Positions 42,957-50,554 of a stretch of 64,000 nucleotides of DNA are shown here, in pieces (the first letter of the stretch is position 1; every line of letters begins with the position of its first letter). The DNA lies in assembly GCA_040772305.1 (NCBI GenBank), contig JAXGYK010000002.1, positions 496,001-560,000 on the forward strand, given 5' to 3'. Below the pieces are notes generated by a model, which worked only from the letters and a program-made list of their open reading frames with translations, was not told the DNA's origin and did no database searches. The translations under genes were made by a program, and so were the position numbers. Source of the stretch: Mesolinea sp040772305. Its GTDB lineage: Bacteria > Chloroflexota > Anaerolineae > Anaerolineales > Anaerolineaceae.

Positions 42957-43782
42957 ACTGTTGCCCACCTTTACTTTCAGCCAAAGCAGTCTTCAGTCTT
43001 ACATGGATTGTCCACTGCGTTTCCGTCTGCGCTATATTGACGGTTTGCAGTGGCCAGCCTCTAGGTCTCAATCAGACCTGGAGTTTGAAAATGAACGAAA
43101 AGCAGGTATTGCAATTCACCGCCTGATTCACCAATATTTTATGGGATTAAATTCTGATAAGCTTTTTCGGACCGCTGAGTTATATAGTGAAGAGCTGACT
43201 GAATGGCTGAAAGCGGTTGTTTCCGCGTTTAGCCTTGAAGAAGATGAATGCAGATACCTCTCTGAGTACAGGCTTACACGCTCTCTTGCTGATCACAACG
43301 TAACTGCTATCTATGACCTTATAATCATCAAAGACAATCAATATACGATTATCGATTGGAAGAGTTCTGCCCGGCTTCCCAATCGCACACAAATCATGAA
43401 AAGCGCTCAAAAAAGACTGTTTCCTCTCTTGATGGCTTCATGGATAAATACGCAAGACATCCCGCCAGAATCACTCAAAATAATCTTTTGGGAACTTAAC
43501 TTTCCAGAACTCTCATTTAGTTTTCCCTATAATCTCAACTCTTTCAATGAAGACCTGGCTTGGTTCACAGCGCTTTCTACTGAGATTCAATTGACTCCCT
43601 ATGAAGGTTTTTGTGAAACCTCTCAGCCTGGTCATTGCCGTTATTGTCAATACAGGTCTTATTGCCAGAAGATGAATACCCATGGATTGGAAGTTTCTGA
43701 GGAATCTTACGCACTAGCTTTGGATTCGATGATAGACCAAGACCTGCAAGAAAATGGGGAAAGAACCAATGAAACGTTATAA
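42949..43782 (+). CDS. PD-(D/E)XK nuclease with Fe-S cluster motif, AddB/Cas4-like
   Basis: A 277-residue nuclease of the RecB/AddB/Cas4 superfamily. SYMDCPLRFRLRYI holds the first Cys (about 22) and GIAIHRLIHQYF the His motif; the catalytic Asp and Asp-Lys lie in AIYDLIIIKDNQYTIIDWKSS split around 122-143; QKRLFPLLMAS is the following Q motif. The C-terminal CRYCQYRSYC (about 229-238) has the C-x2-C-x5-C spacing that with the distant Cys binds a 4Fe-4S cluster in AddB and AdnB. It is the only nuclease of the triad. Stop is followed by tRNA-Val on the opposite strand. Confidence 0.85.
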   Translation: MPELLPTFTFSQSSLQSYMDCPLRFRLRYIDGLQWPASRSQSDLEFENERKAGIAIHRLIHQYFMGLNSDKLFRTAELYSEELTEWLKAVVSAFSLEEDECRYLSEYRLTRSLADHNVTAIYDLIIIKDNQYTIIDWKSSARLPNRTQIMKSAQKRLFPLLMASWINTQDIPPESLKIIFWELNFPELSFSFPYNLNSFNEDLAWFTALSTEIQLTPYEGFCETSQPGHCRYCQYRSYCQKMNTHGLEVSEESYALALDSMIDQDLQENGERTNETL

Positions 43783-43791
43783 TTCAAAATA

Positions 43792-43865
43792 TGGGCAGGA
43801 CAGGGCTCGAACCTGCGACCTCATCTGTGTAAAAGATGCGCTCTAACCAACTGAGCTACCCGCCC
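43792..43865 (-). tRNA. tRNA-Val (anticodon TAC)
   Basis: A 74-base cloverleaf on the minus strand: acceptor GGGCGGG with CCTGCCC, D-arm TAGCTCAGTTGGTTAGAGC, anticodon stem CATCT/AGATG with loop TTTACAC (TAC at 34-36), T-arm GCAGGTTCGAGCCCTGT, discriminator A. CCA is not encoded. A TATAAT is 10 bases upstream (43876-43881 on this strand). It lies antisense between two plus-strand genes. Confidence 0.95.
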
Positions 43866-43882
43866 AAGGACCGTTATTATAC

Positions 43883-44659
43883 ATGAAAATTGTTCGTTTT
43901 CGTACACGAGAAATTGGCCCGCAATATGGCTGGCTTGATCTGGACAGAATTGGCGTAATTCAGGGAGACCCCTATGGAGAATTCCGCCGTTTTGATCCTG
44001 AATATAGTCTGGATGAAGCGGAATTGCTCTTGCCTTGCGAACCAACCAAGATTATCGGCGTTGGTTTTAATTATTTAGATCATACCCAGGAGATGCAGCA
44101 GGAACAGCAAAAAATGCCGCTCCTTTTCTTCAAACCGCCTTCTGCAATGATTACGAATGGTGAACCTATTATTCTGCCTGAAATATCCAAGCGTGTTGAT
44201 CACGAAGCTGAGCTGGCCTTGGTAGTTCGTAGGAAATCGCGGCATCTTAATGCAGAAACAGCCCGTAATGCTATTTTGGGCTATTGTATTGCCAACGATG
44301 TAACAGCACGAGACCTGCAGGAAAAGGATTCCCAATGGACACGAGCTAAGGGTTTTGACAGCTTTTGTCCGGTAGGGCCTTGGATAGAAACTGAACTGGA
44401 CGTTTCAGATGCCTTGATAAGCTGCCATGTCAATAATAGTCTTCGACAAATGGCTTCTACCCGGGATATGATCTTTGACCCTGTTCAGCTCCTGGTCTTT
44501 ATATCCTCGATTATGACTCTCAACCCAGGCGATCTGGTGCTTACCGGAACGCCAGCTGGTGTTGGTCCCCTTAAGCCGGGTGATCTTGTTTCGGCACATA
44601 TCGAAGGCATTGGCAGCCTGAATAACCCGGTTATTGCCGCTTTGGACCGTCAAGAGTAA
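43883..44659 (+). CDS. Fumarylacetoacetate hydrolase family protein
   Basis: A 258-residue FAH-superfamily enzyme of the YcgM/acylpyruvase size. The metal-binding acidic residues are in RVDHEAELALVV (about 98-109), and GYCIANDVTARDLQ, RAKGFDSFCPVGPW and GDLVLTGTPAGVGPL are typical. Members hydrolyse or decarboxylate acylpyruvates, or act as oxaloacetate decarboxylases; the substrate here is unknown. There is no clear ribosome site, and the start abuts the tRNA-Val promoter region. DUF503 follows one base after its stop. Confidence 0.9.
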   Translation: MKIVRFRTREIGPQYGWLDLDRIGVIQGDPYGEFRRFDPEYSLDEAELLLPCEPTKIIGVGFNYLDHTQEMQQEQQKMPLLFFKPPSAMITNGEPIILPEISKRVDHEAELALVVRRKSRHLNAETARNAILGYCIANDVTARDLQEKDSQWTRAKGFDSFCPVGPWIETELDVSDALISCHVNNSLRQMASTRDMIFDPVQLLVFISSIMTLNPGDLVLTGTPAGVGPLKPGDLVSAHIEGIGSLNNPVIAALDRQE

Positions 44660-44660
44660 G

Positions 44661-44942
44661 ATGGCATTTGCACTGATTAAATTGCGAATCCGTTTGCCGG
44701 GAGTCCATTCCTTAAAAGAAAAACGTTCCCGCTTGGCACGTATTCGCACTATGGCATTAAAACATAATTATTCCTTTGCTGAGATTGGAGATCAGGATAC
44801 TTGGAACGATTCACAGTTGGGCTTTGCAATTGTTTCATCAGACGGTCATGCCCTGGAGCGGCAATTGTCTGCCTTTGAAAAGATGCTTTCACAGGTAGAT
44901 CCAGAGCTAATGGTTGTAAATATAGAAATTGAACGTTTATAA
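44661..44942 (+). CDS. DUF503 domain protein (YlxP-like)
   Basis: A 93-residue protein. The family start ALIKLRIRLPGVHSLKEKRS is evident, with the LARIRTMALKHNYSFAEIGDQD core. Members are small single-domain proteins of unknown function, often near rbfA and ribosome-related genes. I use ATG 44661, just after the FAH stop; an upstream in-frame codon would lie in that gene. The radical SAM gene starts 2 bases after its end. Confidence 0.85.
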   Translation: MAFALIKLRIRLPGVHSLKEKRSRLARIRTMALKHNYSFAEIGDQDTWNDSQLGFAIVSSDGHALERQLSAFEKMLSQVDPELMVVNIEIERL

Positions 44943-44944
44943 AT

Positions 44945-46801
44945 ATGCAGTTACCAAACAAAATCGAACAAATTCTCTATAAAGTGGAAAAGCCTGGCCG
45001 TTACGTAGGTGGTGAGTACAACCAGGTGTGTAAAGATTGGAATGCAACGGACTTACACGTTGCACTTGCATTTCCTGATATTTATGACCTTGGCCAGCCT
45101 AATTTAGGCTTAGCAATCCTCTACGATTTGATTAATCAACGCGAGGATATGCTCGCTGAAAGGGTCTTTGCCCCCTGGCACGATATGGAAACTGCCATGC
45201 GTCAGGAATCTTTACCTCTATTTAGTTTGGAAACGAAGCGCCCAATCATTGATTTTGATTTGCTTGGAATAACATTGCCTTACGAATCGATCTACACGAA
45301 TGTCCTCAATATCCTGGACCTGGCTGGGATTCCTTTGTATACAGAAAATCGAAACTCCAAGCATCCTTTGGTGCTTGGCGGAGGTCAGGCTGCTTATAAT
45401 CCCGAACCCATGGCTCGTTTTTTTGATGCTTTTGTAATCGGTGAGGGTGAAGAAGCCCTGTTTGATGTCCTGGAGGTTTACCGCGCTTGGCGACAAAGCT
45501 CTGCTGAACGATTATCGCTGCTTTTCGCGTTAAGTCAGATTCCTGGTATCTATGTTCCATCGTGCTACGAGCTGAGATATTTGCTTAATGGGGAACTAAA
45601 AAGCATTTCGCCACGTGAACCCAGTGTGCCTAGGAAGGTGACAAAGAGGATCGTAGCGCAACTCCCTAAACCGGTAACCAGTTTTCTCGTCCCAAACATT
45701 GGTACTGTACATGACCGAATTGCCATTGAAATTATGCGTGGCTGTACTCGCGGCTGCCGTTTTTGCCATGCCGGTATGGTCAACCGACCGGTTCGTCAAC
45801 GTCCAGTCGAAGAGATCGTGGATGCCATGCAAATGGGTTTAGAAGCCACCGGATACGAACAAGTGGGTTTGCTTTCCCTTTCCTCTTCGGACCATACGCA
45901 AATTTCCGAACTTGTTAGTGCAGTACATCAGCGCTTTGAGGGCCAAAAAGTTCAGGTTAGCTTACCTTCTCTACGAATCGCTTCTTTTTCTGTTGAGCTC
46001 ATGGACCGCCTTCAATCTCTTAAACCAGGAGGAGGCTTTACACTGGCTCCTGAGGCAGCCACCCCCCGAATGCGTGCAATCATCAACAAAGAGCTCGACG
46101 AAGCTGTACTCTTAGAAACTGTTCAGCAAGTCTTTGAACATGGTTGGTTGAATCTTAAGCTCTATTTTATGATTGGCTTGCCCGGCGAAACAATGGATGA
46201 TGTTTTGGCAATTGCCGAGCTTGGAAAGAGAATCCAAAGGATTGGCTGGAAAGTCAAAGGCAAACGTATCTCAATTCATCTTGGAATTGGGTCTTTTATT
46301 CCCAAAGCACACACTCCTTTTCAATGGTGCAATCCGGACAGCAATGAACAGCTCTTGGAAAAAATCTATGCGCTTCGGGACGCTCTTTACCGGACAGGGA
46401 TAAAAATTTCATATAACCACCCTGACAGTAGTTTGTTAGAAGCCTGGCTATCCCGCGGAGATCGGCGCCTGGGAGAGGTTATCTATGCTGCCTGGAAAAG
46501 AGGAGCTAAGTTTGATGCCTGGAACGAGCACTTTAGCCTGGACGTATGGAAGGAGGCCTTTTCAGATGCCGGTCTCGACCCTGATTTTTATGCGAAGCGT
46601 CAGCGGAACCTGGATGAAGTATTGCCCTGGGATCATATCGATATCGGAGTTAAAAAAGCCTACCTCAAAGCAGATTGGCTGATGAGTCAACGAGGGCAAA
46701 CCCGCAGCGACTGTCGAGAAAGCTGCTTCCAATGCGGAATTTTGGACAGTTTTGCTGATCTAAAGCCGAAAGAAAATGAATATTACTGGGGTTGCCCATG
46801 A
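44945..46801 (+). CDS. B12-binding radical SAM protein, TIGR03960-like
   Basis: A 618-residue radical SAM enzyme. An N-terminal B12-binding-like region (GLAILYDLINQRED, PLVLGGGQAAYNPEPMARFFDAFVIGEGEE) precedes the cluster motif RGCTRGCRFCHAGM (CxxxCxxC, about residues 266-277). SYNHPDSS and a Cys-rich end (CRESCFQCGI) follow; this tail could bind another cluster. The family travels with the DUF2344 protein encoded next, with ATGA overlap. The reaction is unknown; it is assumed to act on tRNA or rRNA on the basis of genomic neighbours elsewhere, which I cannot show here. Confidence 0.88.
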   Translation: MQLPNKIEQILYKVEKPGRYVGGEYNQVCKDWNATDLHVALAFPDIYDLGQPNLGLAILYDLINQREDMLAERVFAPWHDMETAMRQESLPLFSLETKRPIIDFDLLGITLPYESIYTNVLNILDLAGIPLYTENRNSKHPLVLGGGQAAYNPEPMARFFDAFVIGEGEEALFDVLEVYRAWRQSSAERLSLLFALSQIPGIYVPSCYELRYLLNGELKSISPREPSVPRKVTKRIVAQLPKPVTSFLVPNIGTVHDRIAIEIMRGCTRGCRFCHAGMVNRPVRQRPVEEIVDAMQMGLEATGYEQVGLLSLSSSDHTQISELVSAVHQRFEGQKVQVSLPSLRIASFSVELMDRLQSLKPGGGFTLAPEAATPRMRAIINKELDEAVLLETVQQVFEHGWLNLKLYFMIGLPGETMDDVLAIAELGKRIQRIGWKVKGKRISIHLGIGSFIPKAHTPFQWCNPDSNEQLLEKIYALRDALYRTGIKISYNHPDSSLLEAWLSRGDRRLGEVIYAAWKRGAKFDAWNEHFSLDVWKEAFSDAGLDPDFYAKRQRNLDEVLPWDHIDIGVKKAYLKADWLMSQRGQTRSDCRESCFQCGILDSFADLKPKENEYYWGCP

Positions 46802-47433
46802 ATCTAAAACAGCCTGTGCGTGTGCGGATAACTTTTCAAAAAAGAGGTTCTTTGCGTTTTCTTGGGCATATCGACTTACAGACACTTTTTGAGAGGGCTC
46901 TGCGCCGTAGCGCATTACCCCTGCGTTATAGCCAGGGCTTCCGACCCAAGGCTCGGTTAAACCTTGCAAGTGCGCTTCCTCTTGGGTTTGAAGGAAGGGC
47001 GGAAGTATTGGACATTTGGCTAAACGAACCACTTGATCCAGACATGATCATGCAAAAACTTTCTCAGGCCTTACCTCAGGAATTGCCGCTGACCGAAGTA
47101 AAAATCGTAGACAATGCCCTCCCAAGTTTGCAGGCGAGTTTAAAATCTGCTGTTTATACGGTTACGCTGCCGGAAATCATTTGCAAAGATTCCAGAGCAG
47201 CAATTGATTCAGCGCTCAGACAGGATTCCATTGTAGTTGAACGCCGTGAGAAACAGATTGACATGCACCCGCTGATTGAAGAATTTGAATGGTTAAATGC
47301 CTGCTGTTTTCGACTGCGTTTACGCTCAGTGCCTCAGGAAACTGGCCGCCCTGATGAACTGTTATATTATTGTGGAATTGACCCCGCTCAAACGGCAATT
47401 GTTCGTGAAGAACTGATCTTTCAGGAGGAGTAA
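46798..47433 (+). CDS. DUF2344 / TIGR03936 family radical SAM-associated protein
   Basis: A 211-residue protein beginning RVRITFQKRGSLRFLGHIDL, with LFERALRRSALPLRYSQGF and a PLGFEGRAEVLDI segment, typical of DUF2344. The ATG overlaps the preceding stop (ATGA), so it is coupled to the B12 radical SAM protein, and in some bacteria the two are fused. Role unknown, presumably substrate binding or delivery. Confidence 0.9.
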   Translation: MNLKQPVRVRITFQKRGSLRFLGHIDLQTLFERALRRSALPLRYSQGFRPKARLNLASALPLGFEGRAEVLDIWLNEPLDPDMIMQKLSQALPQELPLTEVKIVDNALPSLQASLKSAVYTVTLPEIICKDSRAAIDSALRQDSIVVERREKQIDMHPLIEEFEWLNACCFRLRLRSVPQETGRPDELLYYCGIDPAQTAIVREELIFQEE

Positions 47434-47436
47434 AAA

Positions 47437-47853
47437 ATGACGAAAGAATGCATTTTTTGTAAAATCGTTGCATCAAAGGCTCCGGCAGCGGTAATTTACG
47501 AGGACGAGATATGCCTGAGCTTTCTGGATATTAACCAAGCTACAAAGGGCAAAACACTGCTTATCCCCAAAACACATTATGCCGACATCCGTGAGATTCC
47601 TGATGAGATCCTGATGCACATGGCCGCTGTTACAAAAAAGATTATTCTGCACTTTGAAAACATTGGCTTAGCTCAGGACTTTCAAGTTTTTAACACCTGC
47701 GGAGCCATTGCTCAGCAATCTGTATTTCACATCCACTTTCACATTATTCCCCGCACAAAGGATGACGGCGCCGATATTTGGCTGCTGCGCAACCCAATGG
47801 ACAGCGTTGAGCTGCAAGATTTGGCTAAGAAAATTCGTTTGGGTTCAGCATAG
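47437..47853 (+). CDS. HIT-family hydrolase
   Basis: A 138-residue histidine triad protein. CIFCKIV at the start may bind zinc; the catalytic motif is FHIHFHIIPR (about 103-112). HIT proteins hydrolyse nucleoside phosphoramidates or dinucleoside polyphosphates. It starts 3 bases after the DUF2344 stop with AGGAGG as ribosome site, so it ends the 43.9-47.9 kb operon. tRNA-Arg follows. Confidence 0.93.
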   Translation: MTKECIFCKIVASKAPAAVIYEDEICLSFLDINQATKGKTLLIPKTHYADIREIPDEILMHMAAVTKKIILHFENIGLAQDFQVFNTCGAIAQQSVFHIHFHIIPRTKDDGADIWLLRNPMDSVELQDLAKKIRLGSA

Positions 47854-47871
47854 TTTAAGTCCGAAGGAAGG

Positions 47872-47877
47872 TATAAT
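47872..47877 (+). promoter_or_regulatory. -10 element of tRNA-Arg
   Basis: TATAAT lies 10 bases before the mature 5' end of tRNA-Arg. No convincing -35 hexamer is present at the expected distance. Confidence 0.55.
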
Positions 47878-47887
47878 TGCGCAGCAT

Positions 47888-47959
47888 GTTCCCGTGGCCT
47901 AATGGATAAGGCACTGGCCTCCGAAGCCAGTCATGTGGGTTCGACTCCCACCGGGGACA
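47888..47959 (+). tRNA. tRNA-Arg (anticodon CCG)
   Basis: A 72-base cloverleaf: acceptor GTTCCCG with CGGGGAC, short D-loop, anticodon stem CTGGC/GCCAG with loop CTCCGAA (CCG at 34-36), T-arm GTGGGTTCGACTCCCAC, discriminator A. CCA is not encoded. Confidence 0.95.
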
Positions 47960-48027
47960 TTCTATTTTTATAATTTAACGTTTGTAGCTACCATTGATCA
48001 GTTTCATTCTTATGCGCAGGAGGAAGC

Positions 48028-50043
48028 ATGAACGAGCAAGAGTTGAAGACGGAACTGGCCTCCTTAAGAAAACAAATCAATTATCACAATTACCTTTATC
48101 ACGCTACTGATCAACCAGAAATCAGTGATCATGAGTACGATCTGCTTTTCAGACGCCTGAAAGAGATTGAAGCGCTGCACCCGGAATGGATTACGTCGGA
48201 TTCGCCCAGCCAACGTGTCGGTGCAGTAGTTTCAGAGCGTTTCCGGAAAGTAACACACCCTGCAATAATTTTTAGCCTTGCAAATGGTTTTGGGCCCAAG
48301 GAAGTTATGGATTGGTACCAGCGTATATTACGTATTGACCCGCGTGTAGCAGCAACCCAATTCATCCTTGAACCAAAACTAGACGGCCTTACCGTTGTTC
48401 TCACCTATGTCAACGGTATTTTCCAACTTGGCGCAACGCGCGGCGATGGAACTGTAGGTGAAGATATCACCGAAAATCTGCGCACCGTACGAAGTCTGCC
48501 TTTACAAATACCAATTCAGGGAAATGTAACGCCCCCAGAGCGACTTGTTGTTCGCGGTGAAGTCTTTATCAATAAAAATGATTTTGAAGTTCTCAATCAG
48601 GAGATGGAATCACGAGGTGAAAAGACCTACCTCAATCCCCGTAATACAGCAGCAGGGTCTTTAAGGCAGCTTGATTCTAATATTACCGCCCAAAGACCAC
48701 TACGGCTGTTTCTCTATCAGGTATTGGAATGTACCGGGTCCCTGCCCCAAACCCAGGCGGAGCTATTAACATGGCTGCAGGCCTGGGGTTTTCCGGTAAA
48801 TCCCAGGTATTGGCTCGCTGCGAATATCGATGAAACGATTGCAACATGCGAGCAGGCAGGGCTGGAAAGGCATAGCTGGCCTTATGAAGCAGATGGTCTG
48901 GTAATTAAAATCAACGACCTTTCTTTAGCAAACGGCCTTGGTTTTGTTGGAAAAGACCCGCGTGGAGCATTAGCCTATAAGTATCCTGGGCAGGAAGTCG
49001 AAACAAAGCTTATCGAGATTCGAACGAATGTTGGCCGCACCGGCGTGTTGACGCCACTTGCAATCCTGGAACCAGTGAATATCGGCGGTGTAATCGTTAA
49101 GCAAGCCACTTTGCATAATTACGATTTTATTCAGGAAAAAGACATCCGAATTGGCGATCACGTACTGGTAAAAAGGGCTGGTGAAGTTATCCCCTACATT
49201 ATGGCATCGCTTCCAGAAAAGAGAACAGGGGACGAACGGGTATACCAAGCTCCTTCCCATTGTCCTTCCTGCGGATCAGAAGTCGAGAAGATTACCGGAG
49301 AAGTCGCTTATTATTGTGTCAATTCCGCTTGTCCCGAACAACTGGCGAGAAACCTGGAACATTTTGCCTCGCGTTCAGCAATGGATATTGAAGGTCTGGG
49401 GAGTCAGATTGTCCAACAGCTAGTGGATGCCGGACTTGTGCGTTCTTCTGCCGACTTATACCGCCTGAAAGCTGAAGACCTGATAGAACTCGATAAATTC
49501 GGGGAGAAGAAGGCCAGTAATCTTTTATCCGCCATCGAAAATTCGCGCAAGCAGCCTTTGGAGCGCTTGGTTATTGGTCTGGGTATTCGTTCCATTGGAG
49601 AGGTAAACGCACGCAACATCATTGAATGCTTTCATAGTTTAGATGCGCTAAAAATGGCCAGCCTTGAAGAACTTCAGTCCATCCCCGGTGTGGGTCCTAA
49701 TACGGCACAGGAAATCAAGGATTGGTTTGCGCAGCACGACAATCTGAGCTTGATTGAAGACTTTAAGGCATTAGGAATTTGGCCTTTGGCTACTCCCTCT
49801 GTTGACAAATCTAATTTAGCCTTGAGCGGACTAAGTTTTGTTATCACAGGAACCCTTCCTACACTTAGCAGGGAGCAAGCAGAAGCCCTGATTAAAGATA
49901 ACGGAGGTAAAGTAAGCAGTGCTGTCAGCAGCAAGACTTCATATTTGGTTCTAGGTTCCCAGCCTGGCTCAAAACTTGTCAAAGCAGAGAAATTAGGGGT
50001 AAAAATCATTGACGAATCAGCTTTGTTAGCGATGCTTGCTTAA
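48028..50043 (+). CDS. ligA: NAD+-dependent DNA ligase
   Basis: A 671-residue LigA, sealing nicks in replication and repair. Ia domain (YHNYLYHATDQPEISDHEYD), adenylation lysine K117 in LEPKLDG, OB domain, Zn finger CPSCGSEVEK with CVNSACPEQ, helix-hairpin-helix region (about 440-580) and C-terminal BRCT (LALSGLSFVITGTLPTLSRE, about 590 on) are in order. The AGGAGG ribosome site precedes the ATG. A hairpin terminator follows at once and is shared with the convergent ssrA. Confidence 0.98.
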   Translation: MNEQELKTELASLRKQINYHNYLYHATDQPEISDHEYDLLFRRLKEIEALHPEWITSDSPSQRVGAVVSERFRKVTHPAIIFSLANGFGPKEVMDWYQRILRIDPRVAATQFILEPKLDGLTVVLTYVNGIFQLGATRGDGTVGEDITENLRTVRSLPLQIPIQGNVTPPERLVVRGEVFINKNDFEVLNQEMESRGEKTYLNPRNTAAGSLRQLDSNITAQRPLRLFLYQVLECTGSLPQTQAELLTWLQAWGFPVNPRYWLAANIDETIATCEQAGLERHSWPYEADGLVIKINDLSLANGLGFVGKDPRGALAYKYPGQEVETKLIEIRTNVGRTGVLTPLAILEPVNIGGVIVKQATLHNYDFIQEKDIRIGDHVLVKRAGEVIPYIMASLPEKRTGDERVYQAPSHCPSCGSEVEKITGEVAYYCVNSACPEQLARNLEHFASRSAMDIEGLGSQIVQQLVDAGLVRSSADLYRLKAEDLIELDKFGEKKASNLLSAIENSRKQPLERLVIGLGIRSIGEVNARNIIECFHSLDALKMASLEELQSIPGVGPNTAQEIKDWFAQHDNLSLIEDFKALGIWPLATPSVDKSNLALSGLSFVITGTLPTLSREQAEALIKDNGGKVSSAVSSKTSYLVLGSQPGSKLVKAEKLGVKIIDESALLAMLA

Positions 50044-50046
50044 ACA

Positions 50047-50074
50047 CAAAACTGCCCTTTTCAGAGCAGTTTTG
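50047..50074 (+). terminator. Bidirectional terminator between ligA and ssrA
   Basis: CAAAACTGC (50047-50055) and GCAGTTTTG (50066-50074) form a 9-bp stem with a 10-base loop. The A/T-rich stem flanks give T runs on both strands, so it can end both ligA (plus) and tmRNA (minus). Confidence 0.8.
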
Positions 50075-50077
50075 TTG

Positions 50078-50480
50078 TGGAGATGGCGGGAATCGAACCC
50101 GCGTCCGAAAGAATAGGCTCTCGAACCTCTACGAGCGTAGTTGATCTTTTCATTTAGGAAGCAAAGAGGTCGATCAACCAAACTGTTTGCTTCCGATCCG
50201 CTTAGTCTCGAAAGACCGCTTGGCTCTGCCCCGCGGCTTGGCAGAGAGCAACCTGGCTTTTATGACGCTCTTGCAGATTCCGACCAGGTAAACGGCCTCT
50301 GGGAGCGTCGCCTCGGATTAGGGAGGCGATTGCCGTCCTCCGATCGCTTATGCAGCGAGGGGAAGAGCAGCGTAGGAAGTGCGATTGTTGGCACTTGTTT
50401 TTGTGTACTGATTTTACGGTATCGGTACCTACCGGCTCGCAATCCGGAACCAGCCTCCCCCGTCGAAACCTGGCATCCCC
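50078..50480 (-). ncRNA. ssrA: Transfer-messenger RNA (tmRNA)
   Basis: A 403-base one-piece tmRNA. The 5' GGGGATG (50474-50480) pairs with CATCTCC (50079-50085), and the 3' part holds the T-arm GCGGGTTCGATTCCCGC. The mRNA-like part starts with GCC at 50390-50392 and encodes ANNRTSYAALPLAA before TAA (50348-50350); the ending LAA fits proteolysis tags, though LPLAA is less common than LALAA. It rescues stalled ribosomes together with SmpB, which is not in the window. CCA appears not to be encoded. The exact ends are inferred from pairing. Confidence 0.95.
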
Positions 50481-50489
50481 GGTAACTTA

Positions 50490-50519
50490 AGTATAACAAA
50501 AAAGCATCCGCCTTGTCTA
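50490..50519 (-). promoter_or_regulatory. Promoter of ssrA embedded in the upstream terminator
   Basis: On the minus strand TAGACA (50514-50519), an 18-base spacer and TATACT (50490-50495) precede the tmRNA 5' end by 9 bases. The -35 is in the loop of the terminator of the solute-binding protein gene, and the spacer contains one arm and the T-run. Confidence 0.65.
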
Positions 50520-50534
50520 CTGCCGGATGCTTTT
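50497..50534 (-). terminator. Terminator of the sugar ABC transporter operon
   Basis: AAAAGCATCCG and CGGATGCTTTT (50500-50510, 50524-50534) form an 11-bp stem with a 13-base loop, followed on the minus strand by a T run. It is 20 bases after the solute-binding protein stop. Confidence 0.9.
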
Positions 50535-50554
50535 CTTATAGAACTACTATTTAT

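Noticed and set aside
50141..50485. 114-codon plus-strand frame over the tmRNA gene
   Set aside because: Covers the structured tmRNA sequence, which explains the region; no protein family resemblance.
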